Origin: Roseococcus thiosulfatophilus
GTDB taxonomy: Bacteria > Pseudomonadota > Alphaproteobacteria > Acetobacterales > Acetobacteraceae
DNA length: 64,000 nucleotides
Reading direction: 5' to 3'
Assembly: GCF_017311575.1 (NCBI RefSeq)
Contig: NZ_JAFFQY010000007.1
Location: forward strand, 38,305 to 102,304
In this document: positions 51,413-61,798 of the stretch, one piece after another
How positions within the stretch are numbered: the first letter of the stretch is position 1
How the letters are laid out: every line of letters starts with the position of its first letter
Made by a program: the position numbers and the translations under genes
Notes under the pieces: generated by a model
Told to the model about the DNA's origin: nothing
What the model saw: the letters and a program-made list of their open reading frames with translations, nothing else
The model's database searches: none

Positions 51413-52110
51413 TGCACAGCGGCACCTACACCTCCCGACGGGGCGAGCTCGAAACCTATTTCGACCGCACCGCCTCCGAGAACTGGGCGCGGCTGACCTC
51501 GGAAGCGCCTGTCAGCGGCATCCGCGCGACGGTGCGCGCGGGCCGCAACGCGATGCGCGAGACGCTGCTCTCCTGGCTGCCCGATGAAATGGCGGGATTG
51601 CGCCTGCTCGATGCCGGCTGCGGCACGGGCGCGCTGGCCAACGAGGCCGCCCGCCGCGGCGCGAAGGTGGTGGCCGTGGACCTGGCCGGCACGCTGATCG
51701 AACACGCGCGCGACCGCGCCGCGCATCTGGGCGGCAACCAGCCCGACTTCCGCGTGGGCGACATGCTGGACGAGACCTTGGGCCACTTCGACCACATCGT
51801 GGCGATGGACAGCCTGATCCACTACAAGCCGGCCGACATCGTGGACGCGCTGGCGCGGGTGGCGCCGCGCTGCCGGCGTTCGCTCATCTTCACGGTGGCG
51901 CCACAGACGCCCTTGCTCTCCGTCATGCACGCGGTCGGCCGCATGTTCCCCCGCAGCGACCGCGCGCCCTTCATCGAGCCGCTGGCGGAGGCCAAGCTGC
52001 GCCGCCTGATCGCGGCGGACCCGCGCCTCGCGGATTTCGCGCCAGGTCGCCACCGCCGCATCAAGAGCGGCTTCTACACCTCCCACGCCTATGAATGGGT
52101 GCGGCGATGA
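51412..52110 (+). CDS. bchM: Mg-protoporphyrin IX O-methyltransferase
   Basis: 232 residues. S-adenosylmethionine-dependent methyltransferase that makes Mg-protoporphyrin monomethyl ester, the substrate of both cyclases in this cluster. SAM motif LLDAGCGTGALANEAARRGA; YFDRTASENWARLTSE is a typical BchM N-terminal block. The start shares an A with the bchL stop; the stop overlaps lhaA (ATGA). Confidence 0.96.
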
Positions 52111-53543
52111 GCACGCAGGGCTTCAGCCTGGCGCGGCAATGGATGAAGATCAGCCCGTCCATGCTGCCCTTCGCGGACGCGGCCTCGGCTGATGTGCCGC
52201 TGAGCCGGTTGCTGCGCCTGTCCCTGTTTCAGATCTCCGTGGGCATGGCGGCGGTGCTGCTGATCGGCACGCTGAACCGCGTGATGATCGTGGAGCTGGG
52301 CGTGCCGGCCGGCCTGGTGGCCGTGATGGTTGCCCTGCCGCTCGTTTTCGCGCCCCTGCGCGCGTTGATCGGCTTCCGCTCGGACAACCACAAATCCGTG
52401 CTGGGCTGGCGGCGCGTGCCCTATCTCTGGTTCGGCACGATCTTCCAGTTCAGCGGCTTCGCGATGATGCCCTTCGCCCTGCTGATCTTGTCCGGAGACA
52501 CCTGGGCACCGCCCATCGCGGGCCAGCTTTCCGCCGCCATCTGCTTCCTGCTGGTGGGCGCGGGGATGCATATGACGCAGACGGTGGGCCTGGCACTCGC
52601 CACCGACATCTCGCCGCGCGAGAAGCAGCCCAAGGTGGTGGCGCTGATGTCCGTCATGCTGCTGCTGGGCATGCTGGGCAGTGCGCTGCTCTTTGGCCTG
52701 CTGCTGACGCCGTTCAGCCAGATCAAGCTGATCCAGGTCATCCAGGGCGTGGCTGGCGCCACCATGATCCTGAACTTCGTGGCCATCTGGAAGCAGGAGG
52801 TGCGCGACCCCGCGCGCTCCGCGGCCTTGCCGCAGGACCCGAGCTTCCGCCAGGCGTGGCGCGAGCTGAAGTCCACCGGCCCCTGGACGCGACGCATCGT
52901 GGCCATCAGCCTCGGCACCTTCGGCTTCGCCATGCAGGACGTGCTGCTGGAGCCCTATGGCGGCGAGATCCTGGGGCTTGAGGTCGGTACCACCACGCTG
53001 CTGACGGCCCTCTTCGCCTTTGGCGGCGTGAACGGCTTCATGCTGGCCTCGGGCTGGATCGGCCGCGGCGCCTGCGCCAACCGCATCGCCGGCTATGGCA
53101 TGGGGTGGGGCACGCTGGCCTTCGCCTGCGTGATGCTGGCCGCCCCCTTCGACAGCCCTCTGATGTTCGCGCTCGGCTCCCTGCTGATCGGCTTCGGCGG
53201 CGGGCTCTTCGCCCATGGCACATTGACCAGCTGCATGCAGGCGGCACCGCCCGACAAGATCGGCCTGACGCTGGGCATCTGGGGCGCGGCGCAGGCGACA
53301 AGCGCGGGCATCGCCATCGCGCTGGGCGGCGTGGTGCGCGACGTGGTCAGCCATCTCGCCCAGGCGGGTGCGCTCGGCCCGGCCCTGACCGGCCCGGCGG
53401 TGGGCTATTGCACCGTCTACCTCATCGAGATCGTCGTGCTCTTCGCGGGAATCATCGCGATCGGCCCGCTCGTCCGGGGCTCGCTCGTCCCGGACTCCCT
53501 TGCAGAACCGCGCGGTGCCGCAGCACCGCAGACCGCCCATTAG
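52107..53543 (+). CDS. lhaA: Light-harvesting 1 assembly protein LhaA (PucC family)
   Basis: 478 residues with 12 predicted helices. Family blocks: LFQISVGMAAVLLIGTLNRVMIVELGV, LRALIGFRSDNHKSVLGWRRVPYLWFGT, MHMTQTVGLALATD and GIWGAAQATSAGIA. LhaA helps insert pigment or LH1 polypeptides around the reaction centre. ATG 52107 overlaps bchM (ATGA). It precedes puhA, as in most purple bacteria. Confidence 0.95.
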   Translation: MSTQGFSLARQWMKISPSMLPFADAASADVPLSRLLRLSLFQISVGMAAVLLIGTLNRVMIVELGVPAGLVAVMVALPLVFAPLRALIGFRSDNHKSVLGWRRVPYLWFGTIFQFSGFAMMPFALLILSGDTWAPPIAGQLSAAICFLLVGAGMHMTQTVGLALATDISPREKQPKVVALMSVMLLLGMLGSALLFGLLLTPFSQIKLIQVIQGVAGATMILNFVAIWKQEVRDPARSAALPQDPSFRQAWRELKSTGPWTRRIVAISLGTFGFAMQDVLLEPYGGEILGLEVGTTTLLTALFAFGGVNGFMLASGWIGRGACANRIAGYGMGWGTLAFACVMLAAPFDSPLMFALGSLLIGFGGGLFAHGTLTSCMQAAPPDKIGLTLGIWGAAQATSAGIAIALGGVVRDVVSHLAQAGALGPALTGPAVGYCTVYLIEIVVLFAGIIAIGPLVRGSLVPDSLAEPRGAAAPQTAH

Positions 53544-53562
53544 GGCGAAAGGAGAGAGTGCC

Positions 53563-54345
53563 ATGCAACCTGGCTCATATTTCGCGGGCTTCGACCTTGT
53601 CACGGCCGCGCTCTATGGCTTCTGGGTCTTCTTCCTGGGGCTGATCCTCTACCTGAATCGGGAGAGCAAGCGCGAGGGCTATCCGCTCGTCACGCCGGGC
53701 AAGCCGAATGACCGCCCCCAGGGCTTCCCAGGCGTGCCGACGCCCAAGATCTTCAAGCTGGCCCATGGCGGCACGGCGCAGGCGCCGCGCAATGACGGCG
53801 ACCCGCAGCCGCCCATCGCGGCTGTCTGGGCCGATCCGACGCCGGGCGCCCCGCTCGTGCCCACCGGCAATCCGATGATCGACGGCGTGGGCCCCGCGGC
53901 CTATGCGCTCCGCGCCGACGTGCCAGACCTCACCTTCGACGAGAGCCTGCCCAAGATCGTGCCGCTGCGGGTCGCCACCGACGTGGCGATCGACCCCGAG
54001 GATCCCGACCCCCGCGGGATGACGGTGGTGGACGCCGACTGGCAGCCTGCGGGCATCTGCGTGGACATCTGGTACGACAAGTCCGAGGCCATCTTCCGCT
54101 TCCTCGAGGTCGAGGTCGCGACCGAGATGGGCTTCCGCCGCGTCATGATCCCGGTGCCGATGATGACCATCAACTCGGCCCGCAACGTGATCCGCGTGCG
54201 CTCCCTGCTGGCCGAGCATTTCAAGACCGCGCCGACGCTGAAGAACCCGGACACCATCACCCTCCTCGAGGAGGACAAGGTGGCGGCCTACTGCGCCGGC
54301 GGGCAGTTCTATGCCAAGCGCGAGCGCAGCGAGCCCTGGATCTGA
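53563..54345 (+). CDS. puhA: Photosynthetic reaction centre H subunit
   Basis: 260 residues. One N-terminal membrane helix (FDLVTAALYGFWVFFLGLILYLNRESKREGYPL) followed by a cytoplasmic beta-rich domain. Conserved: GDPFVPTGNPM-like APLVPTGNPMIDGVGPAAY, and LLEEDKVAAYCAGGQFYA at the end. It caps the L/M pair, gates protons to QB. Strong GGAGAGAG Shine-Dalgarno before ATG 53563. Confidence 0.97.
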   Translation: MQPGSYFAGFDLVTAALYGFWVFFLGLILYLNRESKREGYPLVTPGKPNDRPQGFPGVPTPKIFKLAHGGTAQAPRNDGDPQPPIAAVWADPTPGAPLVPTGNPMIDGVGPAAYALRADVPDLTFDESLPKIVPLRVATDVAIDPEDPDPRGMTVVDADWQPAGICVDIWYDKSEAIFRFLEVEVATEMGFRRVMIPVPMMTINSARNVIRVRSLLAEHFKTAPTLKNPDTITLLEEDKVAAYCAGGQFYAKRERSEPWI

Positions 54346-54355
54346 GGGCCCCACC

Positions 54356-54378
54356 CCGGCGCGCTGCCGGCGCGCCGG
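54356..54378 (+). terminator. Strong hairpin after puhA
   Basis: 9-bp stem CCGGCGCGC/GCGCGCCGG (54356-54364 with 54370-54378) 10 bp after the puhA stop, followed by TTCT only. It could partly terminate transcription or protect the puhA 3' end, allowing more puhA than downstream mRNA. Confidence 0.45.
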
Positions 54379-54397
54379 TTCTACCGAGGGGCAGGGG

Positions 54398-54411
54398 TTG
54401 CGCCGCATCAA
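54398..54411. promoter_or_regulatory. FNR-like box upstream of puhB
   Basis: TTGCG-CCGC-ATCAA, matching the FNR/FnrL consensus TTGAT-N4-ATCAA at 8 of 10 positions. It is followed by GGTGGCCGTC, nearly the same downstream bases as the box before bchE. A weak -10-like CAACAT lies 33 bp downstream of its centre, placing the box near -42. Confidence 0.5.
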
Positions 54412-54472
54412 GGTGGCCGTCCCCTGAAACCCTCCAACATTGTCCAAGCCACCAGGCCGGAGGAAGGCTTCG

Positions 54473-55147
54473 ATGAAAGACCAGCATATTCCAGGGATGC
54501 CCGAGCACGAGATCGAACCCGTGCCTGGCCTGCCCGAACGCCTTCCCGCCGGCGAGGGCATCGTCTGGCAGGGCTCCCCTGCCTGGTGGCCCTTCGCGCG
54601 GCGTGCCATGCACCTCAAGGGACTTGGCTTCTACTTCCTGGCGCTGGTGGCCTGGCACCTGGTGGAATCCGTGATGGCCGGCGGCTCACTGTTGGCGGCG
54701 CTGGCCGGGCCGTCCATGTCGGTGGTGCTGGCGAGCCTCTGCCTCGTCATCCTGGCCTTCATCGGCCGGGCGGCGGCGCGCGCCACGCTCTACACCATCA
54801 CCAACCGGCGCGTCGTGCTGCGCGTCGGCGTGGCCCTGCCGATGACCATCAACATCCCCTTCAGCGCGGTGCAGTCGGCCTCCGTGCGGCGGCATGCCGA
54901 TGGCACGGAGGACATCGTGCTGGCGCTGCTGCCGGAACACCGGGTCTCCATGGTGGCGCTCTGGCCGCATCTGCGCCCCTGGCGGATGGGTCGGCCCGAA
55001 CCCATGCTGCGCGGCCTGCCGGTGAGTGCCGGGGCGTCGCAGGTGCTCTCGCGCATGCTGGCGGCCTCGGCGCAGATGGCGGCGCCGGCCGTGGCGGCCG
55101 AGCCGGCCCGCCGCCCCGTGCGCCTGCCGGATGAGGCGGTGGCCTGA
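54473..55147 (+). CDS. puhB: Photosynthetic complex assembly protein PuhB
   Basis: 224 residues with a bPH2-like (DUF304) fold: LPAGEGIVWQGSPAWWPFARRAMHLK, two to three hydrophobic helices, then TLYTITNRRVVLRVGVALPMTINIPFSAV. PuhB dimerises and is needed for reaction-centre assembly. It is set apart from puhA by a 127-bp gap that contains a hairpin and an FNR-like box, so it may have its own promoter. AGGAAGG lies before ATG 54473. Confidence 0.93.
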   Translation: MKDQHIPGMPEHEIEPVPGLPERLPAGEGIVWQGSPAWWPFARRAMHLKGLGFYFLALVAWHLVESVMAGGSLLAALAGPSMSVVLASLCLVILAFIGRAAARATLYTITNRRVVLRVGVALPMTINIPFSAVQSASVRRHADGTEDIVLALLPEHRVSMVALWPHLRPWRMGRPEPMLRGLPVSAGASQVLSRMLAASAQMAAPAVAAEPARRPVRLPDEAVA

Positions 55148-55148
55148 C

Positions 55149-55595
55149 ATGGACCGGATGATGGACCGCCGTCATGTCCTGCCGCTGCTGGTCTGTGGGG
55201 CGATGATCGCGGGGACGCTCGCATTGGTGGGGCCGCAGCAGAACCGCGCGCTCATTACCCGACCGAACGAAACACCGCTGCGAGAACGCATGGTCCGTTT
55301 CGAGGATGGTCCGGATGGCTCCGTTGTCATTCGCGACGCGGCGAATCAGGCGGTGCTGGCGCGGTTTCCTGTGGCGGAGGGCGGCTTCGTCCGTGGTACG
55401 CTCCGGGCATTGGCGCGGGAGCGTCGGCAGGAAGAACAAGGGCAGGAAATGCCCTTCCGGGTGTCCGCCTGGCGGGATGGCCAGTTGACCTTGGATGATG
55501 TCGCCACCGGGCGGCGCGTGGACCTGACGGCCTTCGGCCAGACCAATGCCGGGATCTTCGCCCGGCTGCTGACAGCCCAAGGAGAGACACAATGA
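55149..55595 (+). CDS. puhC: Photosynthetic complex assembly protein PuhC
   Basis: 148 residues. A single N-terminal membrane anchor (VLPLLVCGAMIAGTLALV), then a periplasmic beta domain with FEDGPDGSVVIRDA and GFVRGTLRALARER typical of PuhC. It is required for efficient LH1-reaction-centre assembly. It begins one base after the puhB stop and overlaps the next gene by ATGA. Confidence 0.92.
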   Translation: MDRMMDRRHVLPLLVCGAMIAGTLALVGPQQNRALITRPNETPLRERMVRFEDGPDGSVVIRDAANQAVLARFPVAEGGFVRGTLRALARERRQEEQGQEMPFRVSAWRDGQLTLDDVATGRRVDLTAFGQTNAGIFARLLTAQGETQ

Positions 55596-55915
55596 AGAAG
55601 GCGTTGGGGGCTTTCTGGGAGAGCCTGTCCGGGCCGCGCGTCATCACCGTGCCCTGCACGGTGGAGATCGAGCAGAGTTTCGACAGCCTGCACGCGCATG
55701 CGGTGCCCGAGGGCATCACGCTGCGCCCCGGCGACAGGGTGGTGGTGAACAACCCCCCCGGCCTTCCGGAGTTCGGCACGGCCACCACCTATGAGACCAC
55801 GGCGACCGTCTATCGCGCGGGCCCCTTCACCCAGCTCTGGACCGAGGTTGCGGCCTTCGCCGAGTTGGCCGAGCTGTATCATTGCGGCTTCGAGCCCAAG
55901 GAGTATGGCGCATGA
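55592..55915 (+). CDS. Conserved photosynthesis-cluster small protein between puhC and acsF
   Basis: 107 residues, no signal peptide or membrane helix. [29 protein letters not shown] resembles a small beta barrel; [28 protein letters not shown] follows. Homologues lie before acsF in other anoxygenic phototrophs, but no role is established that I know. The start overlaps puhC and the stop overlaps acsF (ATGA on both sides), so a link to the cyclase is plausible. Confidence 0.82.
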   Translation: MKKALGAFWESLSGPRVITVPCTVEIEQSFDSLHAHAVPEGITLRPGDRVVVNNPPGLPEFGTATTYETTATVYRAGPFTQLWTEVAAFAELAELYHCGFEPKEYGA

Positions 55916-56985
55916 ACGCCGTGACCGGGTCCACCCCGCGCGTGCTGAACGAGACCACGCGCATGGCCAGCACCGAGACGGTGCTCTCGCCCCGCTTCTA
56001 CACCACCGACTTCGCGGCGATGGACGCGCTGGATGTCAGCTCCATCCGCCCGGAGTGGGACAAGCTGATGGACGAGTTCCGCGCCGACCCCAACAAGGGC
56101 CATTTCGTCCGCAACGAGCAGTTCGACCAGTTCCGCCTGGAGGATCTGCCCGAGCCGCTGCAGAAGGAGGTGGTGGAATTCCTGGTGAGTTCCGTGACCG
56201 CCGAATTCTCGGGCTGCGTGCTCTATGCCGAGATCAAGAAGCGCATCAAGAACCCCGACATCAAGGAGCTGTTCGCGGTGATGAGCCGCGATGAGGCGCG
56301 CCACGCGGGCTTCATCAATGACAGCCTCAAGGATATCGGCGTCGGCGTGGACCTGGGCTTCCTGACCAAGGCAAAGAAGTATCATTACTTCCGGCCGAAG
56401 TTCATCTTCTACGCGACCTATCTGTCCGAGAAGATCGGCTACGCCCGCTACATCACGATCTTCCGCCAGTTCGAGAAGCATCCGGAGCGCCGCTTCCACC
56501 CGATCTTCAACTGGTTCGAGAAGTGGTGCAATGACGAGTTCCGCCACGGCGAGGCCTTCGCCCTGCTGATGCGCGCGAACCCCTCCCTGCTGACGGGCAT
56601 CAACGCCTATTGGGCGAAGTTCTTCCAGCTGGCCGTCTTCGCCACCATGTATGTGCGCGACCACGCCCGCCCGGCCTTCCATGAGGCGCTGGGCATGACG
56701 CCCACCGAATACGACATGCAGGTGTTCGACAAGACGACCGAGATCTGCAAGCAGGTCTTTCCCATCACGCTCGCCTGGGACACGCCCGCCTTCAAGGCGG
56801 GGCTGGACCGGCTGTTCCGCATCTCGGACCAACTCGGGCAACTGCGCGCGCAGAAGGGCGCCTGGGCGGCCACGAAGCGCGCGGCGCTGAGTGCGGCCGC
56901 CGGTGCGACCTTCCTGCGCCTGCTGGCCATGCCTGGCCGACGTGCGCCCCTGCCGGCCGAAATCCGGCTGAGCCCGGCCTACTGA
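55912..56985 (+). CDS. acsF: Mg-protoporphyrin IX monomethyl ester oxidative cyclase, O2-dependent
   Basis: 357 residues of the di-iron AcsF/CHL27 family. It forms ring E with O2. Iron-binding motifs: [20 protein letters not shown] (E-x-x-H) and [11 protein letters not shown] (E-x-x-H). [27 protein letters not shown] is the conserved middle. An O2-independent counterpart, bchE, begins at 63849. ATG 55912 overlaps the upstream stop. Confidence 0.96.
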   Translation: MNAVTGSTPRVLNETTRMASTETVLSPRFYTTDFAAMDALDVSSIRPEWDKLMDEFRADPNKGHFVRNEQFDQFRLEDLPEPLQKEVVEFLVSSVTAEFSGCVLYAEIKKRIKNPDIKELFAVMSRDEARHAGFINDSLKDIGVGVDLGFLTKAKKYHYFRPKFIFYATYLSEKIGYARYITIFRQFEKHPERRFHPIFNWFEKWCNDEFRHGEAFALLMRANPSLLTGINAYWAKFFQLAVFATMYVRDHARPAFHEALGMTPTEYDMQVFDKTTEICKQVFPITLAWDTPAFKAGLDRLFRISDQLGQLRAQKGAWAATKRAALSAAAGATFLRLLAMPGRRAPLPAEIRLSPAY

Positions 56986-57001
56986 GGGAAGGGGACGCGC
57001 G

Positions 57002-57817
57002 GTGGAATACGTCTGGCCCTGCCTGTTCGCGGTGTTCGTGTGGTGGTTTGGCACGGCGCTCGTGTTCATGCTCGACCAGCTGCCGCGCCACACCTACCGG
57101 CGCACCATGTGGGGGGCGACCCTCATGCTGGGGGCCGCGCTGCTTTGCGTCGTGACGCTGTCCGAACGCACCACCATGGCCAGCGCCTATGCGGGCTTCG
57201 CCTGCGGGGTGCTGGTCTGGGCCTGGCAGGAAATCGCCTTCCTCACCGGCGTCGTCACCGGCCCCAACCGTGCGCCGCTGCCCGAGGGGACGGAGGGGTT
57301 CCCGCGTTTCCGCGCTGCGCTATCGGCCATCATCCACAATGAATTGGCCATGCTGGCGCTCGGACTCGTGCTGCTGGCCCTGCTGTGGGACGCGCCGAAC
57401 CAGATGGCGCTCTGGACCTATCTGGCACTTTGGGTGATGCGGCAATCGGCCAAGATCAACATCTTCCTGGGCGCCCGGAACCTGGGCGAGGCCATGCTGC
57501 CGCCGCACCTCGCGCACCTGGCCAGCTATTTCCGCCGCCGGCCGATGAACTGGCTGTTCCCCTTCTCGGTGACGGGCGGGACGGTGGTGGCGGTGCTGCT
57601 GGCCCTGGCCGCCGTCCAGACCGATGACCCCTACGCCCTCACGGCCTATACGCTGCTGGCGGCCTTGCTGGCGCTGGCCGTGATCGAACATTGGTTCCTG
57701 GTGCTGCCGCTGCCGCTGGACGGCCTCTGGACCTGGGGGCGCCCCGCCTCCACCCCCCAACCGGCCCCGTTGCGCCCGCAGCGCAATGAGCCCGCCTCCC
57801 TGCCGCTGCGGCCATGA
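57002..57817 (+). CDS. puhE: Photosynthetic complex assembly membrane protein PuhE
   Basis: 271 residues with about seven hydrophobic helices (DUF3623). Start [27 protein letters not shown] and the central [18 protein letters not shown] are family features; [37 protein letters not shown] is shared with PuhE proteins ([14 protein letters not shown]). It affects pigment supply or LH1 assembly in Rhodobacter. GTG 57002 is the start, with GGAAGGGGA upstream. Confidence 0.92.
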   Translation: MEYVWPCLFAVFVWWFGTALVFMLDQLPRHTYRRTMWGATLMLGAALLCVVTLSERTTMASAYAGFACGVLVWAWQEIAFLTGVVTGPNRAPLPEGTEGFPRFRAALSAIIHNELAMLALGLVLLALLWDAPNQMALWTYLALWVMRQSAKINIFLGARNLGEAMLPPHLAHLASYFRRRPMNWLFPFSVTGGTVVAVLLALAAVQTDDPYALTAYTLLAALLALAVIEHWFLVLPLPLDGLWTWGRPASTPQPAPLRPQRNEPASLPLRP

Positions 57818-57840
57818 ACGAAGAAGGAAAGGTTGTCGCC

Positions 57841-59052
57841 ATGAACTACGAGGCCCTGTTCCGGAAGCAACTCGACGGTCTGCGCCGCGAGGGCCGCTAC
57901 CGCGTCTTCGCCGACCTCGAACGCCGGGCGGGCTCCTTCCCGCGCGCGGTGCATCACCGCCCGGGCGGCACGGCCGAGGTGACGGTGTGGTGCTCCAACG
58001 ACTACCTCGGCATGGGCCAGAACCCCAAGGTGCTGGAGGCGATGCACACGGCCATCGACCGCGCCGGGGCAGGGGCGGGCGGCACGCGCAACATCGGCGG
58101 CACCAACCATTACCATGTGCTGCTGGAAAAGGAGCTGGCCGACCTGCACGGCAAGGAAGCGGCCCTGCTGTTCAACTCCGGCTACATGTCCAACTGGGCC
58201 ACGCTCTCCACCCTCGCGGCCAAGCTGCCCGGCTGCGTGGTGCTGTCCGATGAGCTGAACCACGCCTCCATGATCGAGGGCATCCGCCACTCCCGCGCGC
58301 AGTGCATCGTGTGGAAGCACAACGACCTGGCCGACCTGCGCGCCAAGCTCGCGGCGCTCCCGGCCGACACCCCCAAGCTGATTGCCTTCGAGAGCGTCTA
58401 TTCGATGGATGGCGATGTCGCCCCCATCGCTTCCATCTGCGACCTGGCCGACGAGTTCGGCGCCATGACCTACCTGGACGAGGTGCATGCGGTGGGCCTC
58501 TACGGCCCCCGCGGCGGCGGCATCAGCGAGCGTGATGGCGTGGCGCACCGCCTGACCGTCATCGAGGGCACGCTGGCCAAGGCCTATGGCGTGATCGGCG
58601 GCTACATCGCGGGCTCCGCCGCCATGGTGGATTTCGTGCGCAGCTTCGCCTCGGGCTTCATCTTCTCGACCGCGCTGCCGCCGGCCGTCGCCGCCGGCGC
58701 CACCGCCAGCATCCGGCACCTGAAGGAAAGTGCGGAAGAGCGGGAGCGGATGCACGAACGTGTTGCCACGGTGCGCAGCCGGCTGGATGGCCTCTCCATC
58801 CCGCACCTCCGCAACCCGAGCCACATCGTGCCCGTGATGGTCGGCAATGCCGTGCTCTGCAAGGAGATCAGCGACCTGCTGCTGGAGCGGTATTCCGTCT
58901 ATGTGCAGCCCATCAACTACCCGACGGTGCCGCGCGGGACGGAGCGTCTGCGCTTCACGCCCTCGCCCGCCCACACCGATGCGGACATTGACCACCTGAT
59001 GCTGGCGCTGGACGAGGTCTGGACGGAATTCCAGATCCAGCGGCGCGCCTGA
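57841..59052 (+). CDS. hemA: 5-Aminolevulinate synthase
   Basis: 403 residues. PLP enzyme that makes 5-aminolevulinate from glycine and succinyl-CoA, the entry to all tetrapyrroles in alphaproteobacteria. Blocks: [61 protein letters not shown], and [16 protein letters not shown] with the PLP Lys. ATG 57841 has AAGGAAAGG eight bases upstream; ATG 57814 would add nine residues. It is followed by bchI after 2 bp. Confidence 0.96.
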   Translation: MNYEALFRKQLDGLRREGRYRVFADLERRAGSFPRAVHHRPGGTAEVTVWCSNDYLGMGQNPKVLEAMHTAIDRAGAGAGGTRNIGGTNHYHVLLEKELADLHGKEAALLFNSGYMSNWATLSTLAAKLPGCVVLSDELNHASMIEGIRHSRAQCIVWKHNDLADLRAKLAALPADTPKLIAFESVYSMDGDVAPIASICDLADEFGAMTYLDEVHAVGLYGPRGGGISERDGVAHRLTVIEGTLAKAYGVIGGYIAGSAAMVDFVRSFASGFIFSTALPPAVAAGATASIRHLKESAEERERMHERVATVRSRLDGLSIPHLRNPSHIVPVMVGNAVLCKEISDLLLERYSVYVQPINYPTVPRGTERLRFTPSPAHTDADIDHLMLALDEVWTEFQIQRRA

Positions 59053-59054
59053 AC

Positions 59055-60125
59055 ATGGATGGGCTGGCGCACCGCCTGACGCCGAAGGCGCGCCGCCCCA
59101 AGGCGCCGAAGCCGCGGCCGGTCTTTCCCTTCACCGCGATGGTGGGGCAGGGAGAGATGACGCTCTCCCTGGTCCTCTGCGCGGTGGACCCGGCCATTGG
59201 CGGCGTGCTGGCGCTGGGGGATCGCGGCACGGGCAAGTCCACGGCCATCCGCGCGCTGGCTGCCCTGCTGCCGCCCATGAAGGCCATTCGCGGCTGCCGC
59301 TTCAACTGCGCGCCGGGCAAGCCCGCGCAGATGTGCGAGGCCTGCCAGCAGCCCCGCGCGCCCCGTGCGACCGTGCCCGTGCCCGTGGTGGACCTGCCGC
59401 TCGGCGCCACCGAGGACCGGGTGGTGGGCGCCCTCGATCTCGAACGGGCGCTGACCCAGGGTGAGAAGGCCTTCGAGCCCGGCCTGCTGGCCCGAGCGCA
59501 CCGCGGCTTCCTCTACATCGACGAGGTGAACCTGCTGGAGGACCACCTGGTGGACCTGCTGCTGGACGTCGCCGCCTCGGGCGAGAACGTGGTGGAACGC
59601 GACGGCCTGTCGGTGCGTCATCCCGCGCGCTTCGTGCTGGTCGGCAGCGGCAACCCGGAGGAGGGCGAGCTTCGCCCGCAATTGCTGGACCGCTTCGGCC
59701 TCTCGGTCGAGGTGACGACACCCACCGACCTGCCCACGCGCATGGAGGTCATCAAGCGTCGCGACGCCTTCGAGCGTGACTCGGCCGGCTTCTGCGCCCG
59801 CTTCGCGCCCGAGGAAGCCACGCTGCGCGCCCGCATCCTGGCCGCGCGTGCGGCATTGCCGCATGTGGCCGTGCCCGACACCATGCTGGAACACGCCGCG
59901 CGCCTGTGCATGACGGCGGGCACGGATGGGCTGCGCGGGGAACTCACGCTGATCCGCGTGGCGCGAGCCTTGGCCGCCTATGAAGGCGCGGGCGAGGTGA
60001 CGCTGGACCACCTGCGCCGCCTCGCACCACTGGCGCTGCGGCACAGGCTGCGCCGCAACCCCCTCGATGATTCGGTCGCCACCACCCGCGTGGCCCGTGC
60101 CGTCGAGGAGGTCATCGGGCCGTGA
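59055..60125 (+). CDS. bchI: Magnesium chelatase subunit I (AAA+ ATPase)
   Basis: 356 residues. Walker [17 protein letters not shown], Walker [22 protein letters not shown], sensor 1 [23 protein letters not shown] with the Arg finger. The insertion with Cys-rich [18 protein letters not shown] is typical. It forms the motor ring with BchD. The stop overlaps bchD (GTGA). Confidence 0.96.
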   Translation: MDGLAHRLTPKARRPKAPKPRPVFPFTAMVGQGEMTLSLVLCAVDPAIGGVLALGDRGTGKSTAIRALAALLPPMKAIRGCRFNCAPGKPAQMCEACQQPRAPRATVPVPVVDLPLGATEDRVVGALDLERALTQGEKAFEPGLLARAHRGFLYIDEVNLLEDHLVDLLLDVAASGENVVERDGLSVRHPARFVLVGSGNPEEGELRPQLLDRFGLSVEVTTPTDLPTRMEVIKRRDAFERDSAGFCARFAPEEATLRARILAARAALPHVAVPDTMLEHAARLCMTAGTDGLRGELTLIRVARALAAYEGAGEVTLDHLRRLAPLALRHRLRRNPLDDSVATTRVARAVEEVIGP

Positions 60126-61798
60126 CCCCCAGCTCACCGCGCGAGGATGCCGCGCTCGCGGCCTGCCTGCTCGCGGTGGATCCGGCTGGCCTGGGCGGTG
60201 CCGTGTTGCGGGCGCGTCCGGGCGTGGAGCGCGACCGCTGGCTCGGTCTTCTGCAGTCCCTCCTGCCCTCCGGCACCGCGCTGCGCCGCCTGCCGCCCGG
60301 TGTGGCGGATGACGCGCTGCTGGGTGGGCTGGACCTGACGGCCACGCTGGCCACCGGCCGGCCTGTGCAGCGCGCGGGCCTGCTGGAAGCGAGTGCCGAC
60401 GGCGTGCTGGTCATGCCCATGGCCGAGCGCCTGACCCGCCCCACCGCCGCCCGCCTCAACGCCGGCCAGGAGCGCCACGGCTACGCCATGCTGGCCCTGG
60501 ACGAGGGGCTCGATGAGGACGAGGCCCCGCCGCCCGCCCTGCTGGACCGGCTGGCCTTCTGCCCCGATTTGGCCGAACCACCGGCCCCCGCACCGCATGA
60601 CGCGGGCGCCATCGCCGCCGCGCGGGCCCGCCTGCCGGGCGTGGACAGCCCGGAGCCCATCATCGAGGCCATCCTCGCCACCGCCATGGCGGCGGGCATC
60701 CTTTCCTTGCGCGCGCCCGCGCTTGCCCTGCGCGCGGCCCGCGCCGCGGCGGCGTTGGGTGGCCGCGACGCCCCGAGCGCGGATGACGCGGCGCTGGCCG
60801 TGCGCCTCGTGCTGGGCCCCCGCGCCACGGTCCTTCCTGAATTGCCACCGGAACAGGAAGCGCCACCGCCGCCACCTGAGGAGCCGGACGCCCAACGCCC
60901 CGACGACGCCACCGACCCGGCCCAGCGGGGCCAGATGGAGGATCTGGTGCAGGAGGCGCGCGAGGTGCCGCTGCCCGCGCAACTCCTGGCCAGCCTGGCC
61001 GCCGCCACGCTGCGCCTGCGGGCACCGTCCTCCGGCCGCACGGGGGCGGAGCGCATTTCGCTGAAGCGCGGCCGCCCTGTTGGCAGCCGTCCGGGCGAGC
61101 CGCGCAACGGGGCCCGCATCGCGCTGCTGGACACCCTGCGCGCCGCCGCGCCGTGGCAGCGGCTGCGCCCCGCGCCGCCGCGCGCGCGCGTGGCCGTGCG
61201 CCGCGAGGATTTCCGCATCCGTCGCTTCCGCGAGCACAGCGAGAGCACGGCGATCTTCGTGGTGGATGCCTCGGGCTCGGCCGCGCTGCACCGCCTGGCC
61301 GAGGCCAAGGGCGCGGTCGAGATGCTGCTGGCCGAATGCTATGCGCGTCGGGACCGGGTGGGCGTCATCGCCTTTCGGGGCGCCGCCGCCGAAATGCTGC
61401 TGGCGCCCACGCATTCCCTGGTGCGCGCCAAGCGTGCCCTGGCGGGACTGCCGGGGGGAGGGGCCTCGCCGCTCGCATCGGGGCTTGATGCCGCGCTGGC
61501 GATGGCGCGGCTGGAGAAGCGCGCCGGCCGCACGCCGCTGATCGTGGCGCTGACCGATGGCCGCGCGAACATGGCGCGCGACGGCAGCAGCGGCCGCGCC
61601 GCCGCCGAGGCCGATGCGCTGGCGGTGGCGAAGCTGCTGCGCGCCGAGGGCCACGCCGTGCTGATCGTGGACACCGCCCCCCGCCCGCAGCCCTTCGCCA
61701 CCACCCTGGCCGCCGAGGCCGGCGGGCGCGCGCTGGTGCTGCCCCAGGCCAGGGCGGAGGTTCTCGCGGGCGCGGTGCGACAGGTGATGGCGGCATGA
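60122..61798 (+). CDS. bchD: Magnesium chelatase subunit D
   Basis: 558 residues. N-terminal AAA+-like domain without an intact P-loop, an acidic proline-rich linker ([19 protein letters not shown]), then a C-terminal von Willebrand A domain with [29 protein letters not shown] and ALTDGRANM. It couples BchI to BchH. GTG 60122 overlaps the bchI stop. A 14-codon reading frame overlaps its stop and leads into bchO. Confidence 0.95.
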   Translation: MTPSSPREDAALAACLLAVDPAGLGGAVLRARPGVERDRWLGLLQSLLPSGTALRRLPPGVADDALLGGLDLTATLATGRPVQRAGLLEASADGVLVMPMAERLTRPTAARLNAGQERHGYAMLALDEGLDEDEAPPPALLDRLAFCPDLAEPPAPAPHDAGAIAAARARLPGVDSPEPIIEAILATAMAAGILSLRAPALALRAARAAAALGGRDAPSADDAALAVRLVLGPRATVLPELPPEQEAPPPPPEEPDAQRPDDATDPAQRGQMEDLVQEAREVPLPAQLLASLAAATLRLRAPSSGRTGAERISLKRGRPVGSRPGEPRNGARIALLDTLRAAAPWQRLRPAPPRARVAVRREDFRIRRFREHSESTAIFVVDASGSAALHRLAEAKGAVEMLLAECYARRDRVGVIAFRGAAAEMLLAPTHSLVRAKRALAGLPGGGASPLASGLDAALAMARLEKRAGRTPLIVALTDGRANMARDGSSGRAAAEADALAVAKLLRAEGHAVLIVDTAPRPQPFATTLAAEAGGRALVLPQARAEVLAGAVRQVMAA

